The notes beneath the pieces are model-generated. The model had not been told where the DNA came from and searched no databases. It saw only the letters and a program-made list of their open reading frames with translations. Below, one piece after another: positions 1-5,717 of a stretch of DNA of 10,484 nucleotides (position 1 is the stretch's first letter; each line of letters starts with the position of its first letter). Origin of the DNA: Streptomyces sp. NRRL S-1022 (GTDB taxonomy: Bacteria; Actinomycetota; Actinomycetes; Streptomycetales; Streptomycetaceae); the NCBI RefSeq assembly GCF_000720135.1, contig NZ_JOIU01000055.1:1-10484 (forward strand), read 5' to 3'. The position numbers were made by a program, and so were the translations under genes.

Positions 1-450
1 CGCCCAGCACGACCAGGCCAGGTGCTGAGGCCGAACTGAGTTCAGCGCCCTGCGAACGACTGCCGGACCGATCCATCTCATTGTGTTAGCCGCTGTTAGA
101 CCCAGAAGCTACCCACAACACCCTGGCCATTCCCACTGCAACCCACACAACCCCAAGTCACAAAGCCCACACCCCACCCCACCCCACCCAGTTATCAACC
201 CACCCCCAACACACCAGCTCACCAACCACCCCACACACCAACCACCCCCCGCCTCAGCGACAACCGGTGCCAGACCGACGTCGCGGCCCAGTCGGGTGGA
301 CGCATCTGAGGAAGCACTGCAGTCTTCCCTGTCACGGCCCCCTCAACGTGAGGTTGAAAAAGGCTCAAAGTGCCTCCTGGCTGGCGGGCCGGTGTCTAAG
401 CTCCTTCCAGCTCTCGCAGGGAGCCCCATGGACGAGGAACGGGAGATTAG
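1..450. other. Region without a recognisable gene, upstream of the EACC1-like gene
   Basis: I see no convincing coding sequence here. One plus-strand frame is open from the left edge to a TAG at 87-89 and could be the tail of an upstream gene, but its third positions are not clearly GC-rich. Bases 121-250 are extremely skewed by my count: 75 C, 39 A, 9 T and 7 G. From about 255 the composition returns to normal. The last 150 bases presumably carry the promoter and leader of the gene at 451, but I could not pick out a clear -35/-10 pair. Confidence 0.6.
172..189 (-). other. G-quadruplex-forming tract (minus strand)
   Basis: The plus strand has four C runs of 4, 4, 4 and 3 bases, each separated by one A. 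The minus strand is therefore four G runs with single-T loops, the classic pattern for a very stable parallel G-quadruplex; the plus strand could form an i-motif. It lies about 260 bases upstream of the start at 451. The motif is directly visible; any regulatory role is inference. Confidence 0.6.
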
Positions 451-786
451 ATGGCCCAGGTACGGATCACTGGAGAAGTCCCGAACTTGAGGATGCTGCT
501 GGATGACCTCAACAGCAGTCCGGAATTCTCGGTCGGTGCATCCACGTCCATCGTCCGAGTCGAGCAAGAAAGTCACCGGCTCGGCAACGCTGAACTCGCC
601 ACCTTAATCATTGAGGTTGGCGTAGGTGTGGCCAGCAGCGCCGTGTACGACTTACTCAAGCGCGCGGTGGCGTCCGCCCGCAGACGCGGCGCCCTTACGA
701 CGGAGGGGCTGGGCACACCCGAGAGCCGGGAGCAGCGTCCCGAGGAGGAGACAGCGGAACCTGATGCCGTCGACTCCGGTGCCTGA
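451..786 (+). CDS. Small EACC1-like protein (putative effector-associated constant component)
   Basis: This 111-aa protein starts at an ATG preceded by GGGAG at 441-445. Its layout is an N-terminal strand (VRIT), a leucine-rich helix (about 9-20, NLRMLLDDL), a second strand (about 33-38, SIVRVE), a Gly/Ala/Val-rich helix (about 49-66) ending in AVYDLLKRAV, and a polar acidic tail. That order, and the position directly before a larger unknown gene, resemble EACC1, the small constant component encoded beside variable effectors in actinobacterial NTP-dependent conflict systems. The match is by pattern and recall only. The stop at 784-786 lies 5 bases before the next start, implying translational coupling. 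Codons 52 (604-606) and 68 (652-654) are TTA, the rare leucine codon read in Streptomyces by the bldA tRNA, so translation may be development-dependent. It could also be an unrelated small membrane-associated protein. Confidence 0.6.
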   Translation: MAQVRITGEVPNLRMLLDDLNSSPEFSVGASTSIVRVEQESHRLGNAELATLIIEVGVGVASSAVYDLLKRAVASARRRGALTTEGLGTPESREQRPEEETAEPDAVDSGA

Positions 787-791
787 AGTGT

Positions 792-1970
792 TTGCGGCGC
801 CCCTGCTATCTGCTGGTTCCTGCGGCTGGCATCTGGTCGTACGATTCCGGTTATGACCCGTCCGCAACAGGTGATTGGTTCGCCCTAGAAGGTCACTCCT
901 GGCTCGACCTGCGCTTCACCTACGAGGCGCTCCTTGACATGGAGAACCTCAGAAACGTCCGCTGGCATCCTGAGCACGCCGTGGAGACCGCGATCAGCCT
1001 AGCGTGGCGAGCGGCCGAGTCCTTTTCTGGCATGACTACGAATCCCCGAAGCCAGGTAACCGACGGCCTCCTACGGGGGCAAGTAAGACACGTTCTGGTC
1101 GACGGACTGCACTTGACCACCCGCTCCTTGTGGGAATGCGCCTCCACACTGGATGAGCTTCGGCCCAGTTGGCTGACCGATGAGCGAAACTTGACTGAAA
1201 TATCCAAACTTGTCAACTATAAGCTTGACGAGCCGGTCTACGGCGACGCATGGAAGGTGGCGAATCAGCTCTGCCCGGCAGGCACGACACCAGCCATGTT
1301 TCTGGTCGTCGTGCACCTTGCCACCAACCCGGCCTTGCCTTACTGGGGCTCGCCGATCACTCACTTGGACTGGGACGACATCTACCCACCAAGCCGATTC
1401 GTTAAAATCTATAAGTTCATCGCCCGGAACATGCACTTGCACGACTTCCCAGGTATGGGCAAAGAAGAGGGTATCGCTTACCTACTCGACTCAATCCCGC
1501 GTAAAGCGGGCGTGAGCTATGCCGAACCGATCACCCATGCCGAGCCCGGCTTGGACGATCACCCTGCCGCCGACCAGCACTTGGTCGGTGATCTCAACGC
1601 CGTCATCCGAAGTGGCCTGTACCTCCGCCACCACTGGAGTGAGTCGCCATCTCGCTTCATATTTCCCAGCACCACATCGGTTTATGTGATGGCGGATGGG
1701 GGGAAGGACGAGTTCGACCACCTCAGTTTTATCCACGGCGCGGCACATCCGCCGCTCATGCAGTTCGCCGATGGCCTCTGGTCCGGCCCTTTGTTGCGCG
1801 ACAGATCTGCAGAATTTCTCCTCAACGCGTGGGCGCATAACACCTTGGATGCTCTCATTGCAGGCAGCGATCCGGAAGACCAGTCATACCTCCCGGAACC
1901 GGCGCGACTAGATCAGGTATTTGAGCGCTTCCGCCAGCGGTATTTGAGTGACAGTATGGCCATCTGGTAG
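792..1970 (+). CDS. Hypothetical 392-aa protein coupled to the EACC1-like gene
   Basis: I do not recognise this family. The frame opens after a TGA at 762-764, so the only near-upstream starts are TTG at 792 or CTG at 783. TTG at 792 is chosen because it lies 5 bases after the preceding stop and the first residues (YLLVPAAGIWSYD) look like a genuine N-terminal strand; no strong ribosome site is visible, fitting translational re-initiation. The protein looks soluble and globular, with no clear signal peptide or transmembrane helix. It is rich in Trp and His, with patches such as HLDWDDIYP (about 194-202), RNMHLHDFPGMG (about 212-223), GLYLRHHW (about 272-279) and SFIHGAAHPP (about 312-321), the last three holding clustered histidines that could be catalytic or metal-binding. 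Third-position GC is clearly lower than in neighbours (10 of 15 codons in 1200-1244). The position after an EACC1-like gene suggests an effector role, which is inference. It ends with TAG. Confidence 0.75.
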   Translation: MRRPCYLLVPAAGIWSYDSGYDPSATGDWFALEGHSWLDLRFTYEALLDMENLRNVRWHPEHAVETAISLAWRAAESFSGMTTNPRSQVTDGLLRGQVRHVLVDGLHLTTRSLWECASTLDELRPSWLTDERNLTEISKLVNYKLDEPVYGDAWKVANQLCPAGTTPAMFLVVVHLATNPALPYWGSPITHLDWDDIYPPSRFVKIYKFIARNMHLHDFPGMGKEEGIAYLLDSIPRKAGVSYAEPITHAEPGLDDHPAADQHLVGDLNAVIRSGLYLRHHWSESPSRFIFPSTTSVYVMADGGKDEFDHLSFIHGAAHPPLMQFADGLWSGPLLRDRSAEFLLNAWAHNTLDALIAGSDPEDQSYLPEPARLDQVFERFRQRYLSDSMAIW

Positions 1971-2035
1971 CAAATGACTGCACCGCAGCGCCGTCTGTCC
2001 CAAGAGCAGCGAGTCCTTTGACTCCTCCGCAACCT

Positions 2036-2215
2036 ATTGACCTTCATCCAAGGGTGATCGAGGAGTTTCATCCACCGGGTCTCATAGGTAAACCGGTCTG
2101 TAACCTCGTCTTCCCCCGGGGAGACCTCGGCCGTGCGGGTGACCACGCCGTACCGGCTCCCGGCGCCGTGACCGGTGCGGAACGTCCAGGCGACCGGCTC
2201 GTCCTCGCCCGGGTT
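2036..2215 (-). pseudogene. Minus-strand coding remnant, unknown family
   Basis: Read on the minus strand, this segment gives protein-like sequence including EDEPVAWTFRTGHGAG, RYGVVTRTAEVSPGEDEV and FTYETRWMKLLDHPWMKV. Third positions on this strand are nearly all G or C between about 2090 and 2215, while the plus-strand reading of the same bases is not GC3-biased, so the coding strand is minus. There is no start of its own: at about 2215 the sequence changes abruptly into a plus-strand gene. Towards 2036 the coding signal fades without a nearby stop. It looks like an internal or C-terminal scrap left by a rearrangement. I do not recognise the family. Confidence 0.45.
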
Positions 2216-2899
2216 ATGGATCGTCTCCGCCTGGCTCTCCTGGCCGCCGCCGTCTGCATCCTCCGCAAGGTCGGCGTCCGGCTGGGCGGCTGGGCGTACA
2301 GCCGGATCGAGTCCGGCGCCTGGTGGTGGCTGTTGGCCGCCTCCACGGTCGTGCGGATCGTGGCGGCCTACCACGCCCGCCGGGACGACTGGCAGCCGAA
2401 GCAGCACCCGGCGCAGCCCGAGAGCGAGCAGGATCAGCTTGACAAGGGCGCCCAAGCCACAGTCGAGCAGGCCCCTGCCGGGCCTGCTCTGCCCACGATC
2501 GCCGACCTCCTCATCTCCTCGCCAAGGTCGGCACACCGCACGCTCACGTGGCCATCCTCGCCGCCGACATCGGCACCACCCCCGAGCGCGTCCGCGAGGC
2601 GCTCGACAAGTGGCAGATCCCCGTCGAGCCGGTACGCGTGCAGGGCCGCGGCACGTCGACCGGCGTCAAGGGCGGCCCCGTCGCTCACCCAGATCGCCCC
2701 GCGCCCGGAGGACGTTGCCGTTGTTGCCGCAGGTCAGCCCGGCAACAACACCAGCAACAACGCCTTCACCTTGATCGATGACGACGTCAACCCGGTCCGC
2801 ACTCACGTCGTCTGGAACACCGCCAAGAACGGATCACTCATCTCGATGAACAGGCCCACAGATGATCCGGAAACCCGGCATGATGCAGCGTCAGCATGA
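2216..2899 (+). pseudogene. Frame-shifted plasmid-type membrane protein upstream of Mrr-like nuclease
   Basis: From ATG 2216 the frame reads a basic membrane-associated N-terminus (MDRLRLALLAAAVCILRKVG, then a Trp-rich segment GAWWWLLAASTVVRIVAAYH at residues 36-55), a polar linker, and IADLLIS. The next coherent segment (GTTPERVREALDKWQIPVEP, like a small winged-helix or helix-turn-helix) is in the frame one base back, from about 2517 to 2676. The original frame then resumes (PRPEDVAVVAAGQPGNN to the TGA at 2897-2899). Adding one C to the run at 2517-2518 and removing one from the four C at 2676-2679 restores one continuous reading frame. GC3 is very high throughout the restored frame. Proteins of this layout are, from memory, common hypothetical proteins of Streptomyces plasmids and integrative elements. 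The stop lies just before the start of the nuclease gene at 2917, so the two were probably one operon. The start is uncertain because no Shine-Dalgarno is visible before 2216. Confidence 0.6.
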
Positions 2900-2905
2900 A
2901 CGTCT

Positions 2906-2911
2906 GGGGGG
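2906..2911 (+). promoter_or_regulatory. Ribosome binding site fixing the 2917 start
   Basis: A run of six G followed by ACACC precedes ATG 2917. An in-frame ATG at 2896 lacks such a site and overlaps the upstream stop, so 2917 is preferred. An almost identical context precedes the gene at 3688. Confidence 0.6.
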
Positions 2912-2916
2912 ACACC

Positions 2917-3534
2917 ATGAGCACACCCACGCACAGAACCAGGCCAGTACCGCAGGGCGTCATCGGCTGCATCGGTCTGCCGGCCGTAGTCTTCCTCGGC
3001 GTCGCCGCCCTCCTCATGTACGCGGACGGCAACGAGGCGAGCGCCGTCCTTATGCTGCTCCTCATCGTCGGCGGCGCGGTCACGGTGGGCCGGGCACAGC
3101 TGCGGACGCAGGCCGAGCAACGCCACATCAGGGCCGTGCAGTCGACCGAGATCGCCCGCTACCACGCCATGAACTCGCGTGAGTTCGAGCAGGCGATCGC
3201 GTTCCTGTGCGAGCGGGACGGCTGTCGCGGCGTGCAGGTCGTCGGCGGCGCCGGTGACCTCGGCGCGGACGTGATCGCGACGGCTCCGGACGGGCGGCGG
3301 ATCGTGATCCAGTGCAAGCGGTACGGGCCGACCACGAAGGTCGGCTCGCCGGATCTGCAGCGATTCGGCGGGACCTGCTACAGCGTCCACCGCGCGCAGG
3401 TCGCCGCGGTCGTGACCACGTCAGTGTTCACGAAGCCCGCGGTCGGCTACGGGACTCAGCACGGTATCCGGCTCGTCGACAGCGGGGCGCTGGCGGGCTG
3501 GGCAACGCGGACCGGGCCGGCCCCGTGGATGTGA
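2917..3534 (+). CDS. Membrane-anchored Mrr-type restriction endonuclease-like protein
   Basis: This 205-aa protein has two predicted transmembrane helices (about 14-35 and 41-60), a basic, probably cytoplasmic linker (about 61-84), and a C-terminal domain with the PD-(D/E)xK pattern of the Mrr/restriction-endonuclease-like family. Visible residues are NSREFEQAIAFL (about 86-97, with Glu89 or Glu91), GDLGADV with the catalytic-type Asp118, and IQCKRY with Gln132 and Lys134. The QxK variant is typical of Mrr-like domains, which cleave or bind DNA, often when it is modified or foreign. All key positions are present, so the protein is probably active. It follows the frame-shifted gene at 2216 and precedes another single-pass membrane protein, a set typical of mobile-element cargo. 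Membrane tethering points to DNA entry or exit at the envelope, or a role in element stability, but that is inference. Confidence 0.8.
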   Translation: MSTPTHRTRPVPQGVIGCIGLPAVVFLGVAALLMYADGNEASAVLMLLLIVGGAVTVGRAQLRTQAEQRHIRAVQSTEIARYHAMNSREFEQAIAFLCERDGCRGVQVVGGAGDLGADVIATAPDGRRIVIQCKRYGPTTKVGSPDLQRFGGTCYSVHRAQVAAVVTTSVFTKPAVGYGTQHGIRLVDSGALAGWATRTGPAPWM

Positions 3535-3538
3535 TTCG

Positions 3539-3552
3539 GCGGCTGGGGCCGC
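3539..3552 (+). terminator. Small hairpin after the nuclease stop
   Basis: GCGGC and GCCGC arms enclose TGGG directly after the stop of the nuclease gene. The stem has only 5 bp and no T run follows, so termination is possible but weakly supported. Confidence 0.2.
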
Positions 3553-3676
3553 GTACCTGCCACGCTGGGCTCCGGTCCCGCCGGTGCCGGGTACGCGGCG
3601 TTCGGGTCACAGCTTGACCACACCCGCCACACGGCCAGCACACGCGTACGCATCATTCCCACACCGCACGATCCCT

Positions 3677-3683
3677 GGGGGGG
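3677..3683 (+). promoter_or_regulatory. G7 ribosome binding site before 3688
   Basis: Seven G residues followed by ACCC precede ATG 3688. The 16 bases ending at this ATG differ by only two positions from those ending at ATG 2917, and both genes carry ACACCCACGC shortly downstream, so the initiation regions look related. Confidence 0.55.
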
Positions 3684-3687
3684 ACCC

Positions 3688-4242
3688 ATGAACAACACCA
3701 CACCCACGCCACCGCTCCCCGCCTTCCCGCCTCCACCGCCGGCGCCGAAGAAGTCCCGCACCAATCTCGTCATCATCGGCTCGGCCGCCGCCGTTATCGC
3801 CGCTGTCGTCGCCACCGGCATCGTGGTCGTACAGTCCGGCCACGACGGCAGCAAGCCGGCCGCCACCGCCAAGGCGAGCGCCCCGGCCGAGGAGGCAACG
3901 CCCGCCAGCGCGGAGGAGTCGGAGCAGACGTACGCCACGGTCGATGCCGACAGCTTCGACATCGAGCTGCGCACCACCAAGCGCCAGTGCTTCGGGTCGG
4001 CGGGCTGCAACCTGACGGTCGAGCCGAAGATGACCTTCCTGGGCGACAGTGGCAGCATCGACCCGGACGCCGTGTACGAGATCACCTACACGATCCGCGG
4101 CGACGAGTCCGGCCCGGTCATCCAGACAGCCGAGCTGTCGAACCAGACCAGCCTGAACTACACGCCGTCTCTGATCCAGACTGCTTCGGCGGGTACGAAG
4201 GTGTCCGTGAGCATCACCGACGCCACGGAGCAAGGGGGTTGA
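3688..4242 (+). CDS. Single-pass membrane protein with Pro-rich N-terminus and external domain
   Basis: This 184-aa protein has a proline-rich cytoplasmic N-terminus (about 1-20), a KKSR stop-transfer-like basic patch, one transmembrane helix (about 27-48), an Ala/Pro/Glu-rich spacer (about 55-80), and a folded C-terminal domain (about 82-182) that should be outside the cell. The domain looks like a beta-rich immunoglobulin-type fold, with alternating hydrophobic strands such as FDIELRTT, YEITYTIRG and TKVSVSITD. Two cysteines, Cys101 and Cys107, are close enough to form a disulfide. The layout is common among Streptomyces hypothetical cell-surface proteins; I cannot name a family. The start is secured by the G-rich site at 3677-3683. 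The stop at 4240-4242 is followed by a weak hairpin. Confidence 0.75.
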   Translation: MNNTTPTPPLPAFPPPPPAPKKSRTNLVIIGSAAAVIAAVVATGIVVVQSGHDGSKPAATAKASAPAEEATPASAEESEQTYATVDADSFDIELRTTKRQCFGSAGCNLTVEPKMTFLGDSGSIDPDAVYEITYTIRGDESGPVIQTAELSNQTSLNYTPSLIQTASAGTKVSVSITDATEQGG

Positions 4243-4257
4243 TCGTGTACTCGGTTA

Positions 4258-4271
4258 TGGCAGGCGTGCCA
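4258..4271 (+). terminator. Weak hairpin downstream of 4242
   Basis: TGGCA and TGCCA arms enclose GGCG, 15 bases after the stop of the membrane protein gene. The stem is short and has no T tail, so this is only a candidate terminator. Confidence 0.2.
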
Positions 4272-4396
4272 GCTGGGGCGTAGCGTCCCGGGCAGCGGCA
4301 GTTGTGCGGCCCGGTCCGTCGGGCGGGGATTGTGACCCTGCCTCCCCCGTGCGACTGCCGCGTGAACGTCCAGCGGCCCGCTCCGGTTCGTCCGGG

Positions 4397-4443
4397 CGAG
4401 ACCGTCGTCTCGGGACGCAGAATCCACGGGCCCGATGTACCTT
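4397..4443 (+). promoter_or_regulatory. Possible leaderless promoter with adjacent inverted repeat
   Basis: CGAGAC and GTCTCG (4397-4402 and 4407-4412) form a perfect 6-bp inverted repeat around CGTC. TACCTT at 4438-4443 fits the TANNNT form of an actinobacterial -10 element and ends 7 bases before GTG 4451, which has no Shine-Dalgarno. That spacing suits leaderless transcription starting at the GTG. No good -35 is visible, and the repeat could be an operator or chance. Confidence 0.25.
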
Positions 4444-4450
4444 CCGCCAG

Positions 4451-4861
4451 GTGGATTGGAAATGGACCATAACCGCCGTATTGCCAGTGCTGACACTGAT
4501 CCTCGGTGTCGCGCTGAACCAATGGGCCGACGCCCGCAAGGAGGCCGCAGCTCTCAAGCGTGAGAGACAGCTGCGCCTCCTGGACCGCGACCAAGCGCGC
4601 CTCGACCGCCGGGAGTCGTTCGAACTGACGCACCTCATCGAAGTGCACGAGGCGCTCACGGAACTCTTCACCGTGGCGCTCGCACTTCATGAAGCGGTGG
4701 AGGCCGGCGTCCAGGCGGCACCGGAGTTGAACAGGCGGCTGGCAGCTGCTAATCGCAAGGTGCACAGCCAGAAGGGCCTCGTACTAGACGAGCAGGCCCG
4801 GCACTGGACAACCTCAGCCCACGCGTACATCAACGACATGTCCCGTGGGGGTTCAATCTAG
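4451..4861 (+). CDS. Membrane/coiled-coil hypothetical protein, probably truncated by an amber codon
   Basis: From GTG 4451 the product is 136 aa: a short N-terminal transmembrane helix (about 4-22, ending ALNQW), a charged coiled-coil-like helix rich in Arg, Glu and Leu (about 27-55), then a mostly helical cytoplasmic domain (about 56-130). The frame extends upstream to 4304, but that part reads as low-quality Arg/Pro/Ser sequence, so the later GTG is preferred. It ends at a TAG (4859-4861), after which the same frame goes on for 37 codons of good coding character. Proteins starting DWKW with a membrane helix and an NQW motif are, from memory, common Streptomyces hypothetical proteins. The function is unknown; topology suggests a small membrane-tethered helical protein. 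Confidence 0.6.
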   Translation: MDWKWTITAVLPVLTLILGVALNQWADARKEAAALKRERQLRLLDRDQARLDRRESFELTHLIEVHEALTELFTVALALHEAVEAGVQAAPELNRRLAAANRKVHSQKGLVLDEQARHWTTSAHAYINDMSRGGSI

Positions 4862-4975
4862 CGGTCTCTTGGCGCCGTGGAGACGGCGCAGGAGGCGATC
4901 GCTACGCGGGTCCGCGATATCTACGGTCCGGATATACGCAGCGCGCCGTTGAGCAGTGAGGGGAACCGACACTGA
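4862..4975 (+). other. In-frame coding continuation after the amber codon
   Basis: Immediately after the TAG the same frame reads RSLGAVETAQEAIATRVRD and continues to a TGA at 4973-4975. About 24 of the first 30 codons end in G or C, as expected of real coding DNA here. The simplest reading is that a point change (for example CAG to TAG) cut the C-terminal 37 residues off the preceding gene. Programmed readthrough is possible but unsupported. Confidence 0.5.
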
Positions 4976-4988
4976 TTGTGATCATGCG

Positions 4989-5185
4989 ATGGCCCCGCCC
5001 GTCGACCGCGAGGCCGGCGAGATGCGCACCTGGCGACTGGACCGCCTCCAGGCAGACGACTCCGAGACCCCGTACAGCCAGCCGGTGTGCTGCTGGACTC
5101 CGGCAGCCCGGAGGAGGCCCTGGCGCTGATCGCTGAGTTCACCGAGAGCTTCACCGGTCTCACCCGCGACGCTGTGAACGCGTGA
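4989..5185 (+). pseudogene. Small frame-shifted hypothetical gene (about 64 codons)
   Basis: From ATG 4989 the frame reads MAPPVDREAGEMRTWRLDRL and on to YSQPV with almost every third base G or C. At 5085-5089 the bases GTGTG occur. Deleting one GT there joins this frame to VLLDSGSPEEALALIAEFTE and on to the TGA at 5183-5185, also strongly GC3-biased. The restored protein would be about 64 aa, acidic and helical. I do not recognise it. It starts 13 bases after the extended end of the previous gene, so it was probably the last gene of that operon. A 2-bp tandem duplication is the likely lesion. Confidence 0.5.
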
Positions 5186-5189
5186 CCTG

Positions 5190-5352
5190 AGCTGGTTCTT
5201 CTTTCGTCGTGGCAACGCCGGGCCGCGTCTTGGCGGCAGCGTCGCCAGTGGGACCAGTCCAGTGCGTTCTCGAGCGTCGTATGGGGTTCTGTAACGGGGC
5301 AGGAGATGTTCCAGGAGCCGGCGGATCTCTGCCACGGTGAGGACGACGACGT
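5190..5352 (-). mobile_element. C-terminal remnant of an insertion-sequence transposase
   Basis: On the minus strand this reads VVVLTVAEIRRLLEHLLP and then, after a one-base shift near 5274, LENALDWSHWRRCRQDAARR. A helix of the form VxEIRRLLxxLL followed by a WSxWRRxxQxxAR basic tail is, from memory, how many Streptomyces IS4/IS701-type DDE transposases end. Nothing upstream of this C-terminus remains: at about 5352 the sequence changes to plus-strand Tap-like coding. It is too short to be active, and I saw no terminal inverted repeats. Confidence 0.5.
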
Positions 5353-5710
5353 TTCTGGGATGCCACGACCACCGTGGCGTATGCCGCCGAGCTCGGCTAC
5401 GAGGTGGCCCCGGTGGACGCGTTGGTGCGACGCGAGAGCGGCCCTGGACGGCTGCGCGACGCCTACGTCGCGACCATGGGCGGATCTCGGGGTAGTTCCT
5501 TGAGGCGATGGACGGCTACAAGAGCCGTGATCCGCAGCTGGCCGTCATGGACGCGGTCGAGATGACCGTCAAGGGCGGCATAGGCAAGCTGCGGGAGGAA
5601 GCCGGGGCAGGCCTGGGCCGCCCTCGCCCGGCCAACATGGCGGTCCGACATACAGGCCGCCGTGATCTCCCGGGCCGGATCAACATGCACCTCAAGATGT
5701 CGACACAGCT
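5353..5710 (+). pseudogene. tap: Decayed fragment of telomere-associated protein Tap
   Basis: Segments in different plus-strand frames follow each other in the order expected of Tap, the telomere-associated protein of linear Streptomyces replicons: VAYAAELGYEVAPVDALVRR (5374-5433), RLRDAYVATM (about 5449-5478), MDGYKSRDPQLAVMDAV (from 5508) with MTVKGGIGKLREE, then ALARPTWRSDIQAAVISRA in another frame, then RINMH in the frame of 5508. At least three shifts are needed, several being single-base changes (an extra G near 5478-5480, a missing C near 5674-5676). Both the N-terminal part and the region after RINMH are missing. Tap works with the terminal protein Tpg in patching replicon ends, so this relic suggests past contact with a linear plasmid or chromosome end. 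The family call rests on recall of the motif order. Confidence 0.6.
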
Positions 5711-5717
5711 ACGGGCC

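Noticed and set aside
83..490. Plus-strand Pro/His-rich frame of 135 codons
   Set aside because: It simply translates the C/A-rich tract, has no ribosome site, and overlaps the true start at 451.
3614..3652. TTGACC as a -35 element for the 3688 gene
   Set aside because: No acceptable -10 lies 16-19 bases downstream; the nearest TA-containing hexamer is about 27 bases away.
1968..4861. Reassignment of TAG to a sense codon
   Set aside because: The intact 392-aa gene itself ends with TAG, so TAG appears to be an ordinary stop here.
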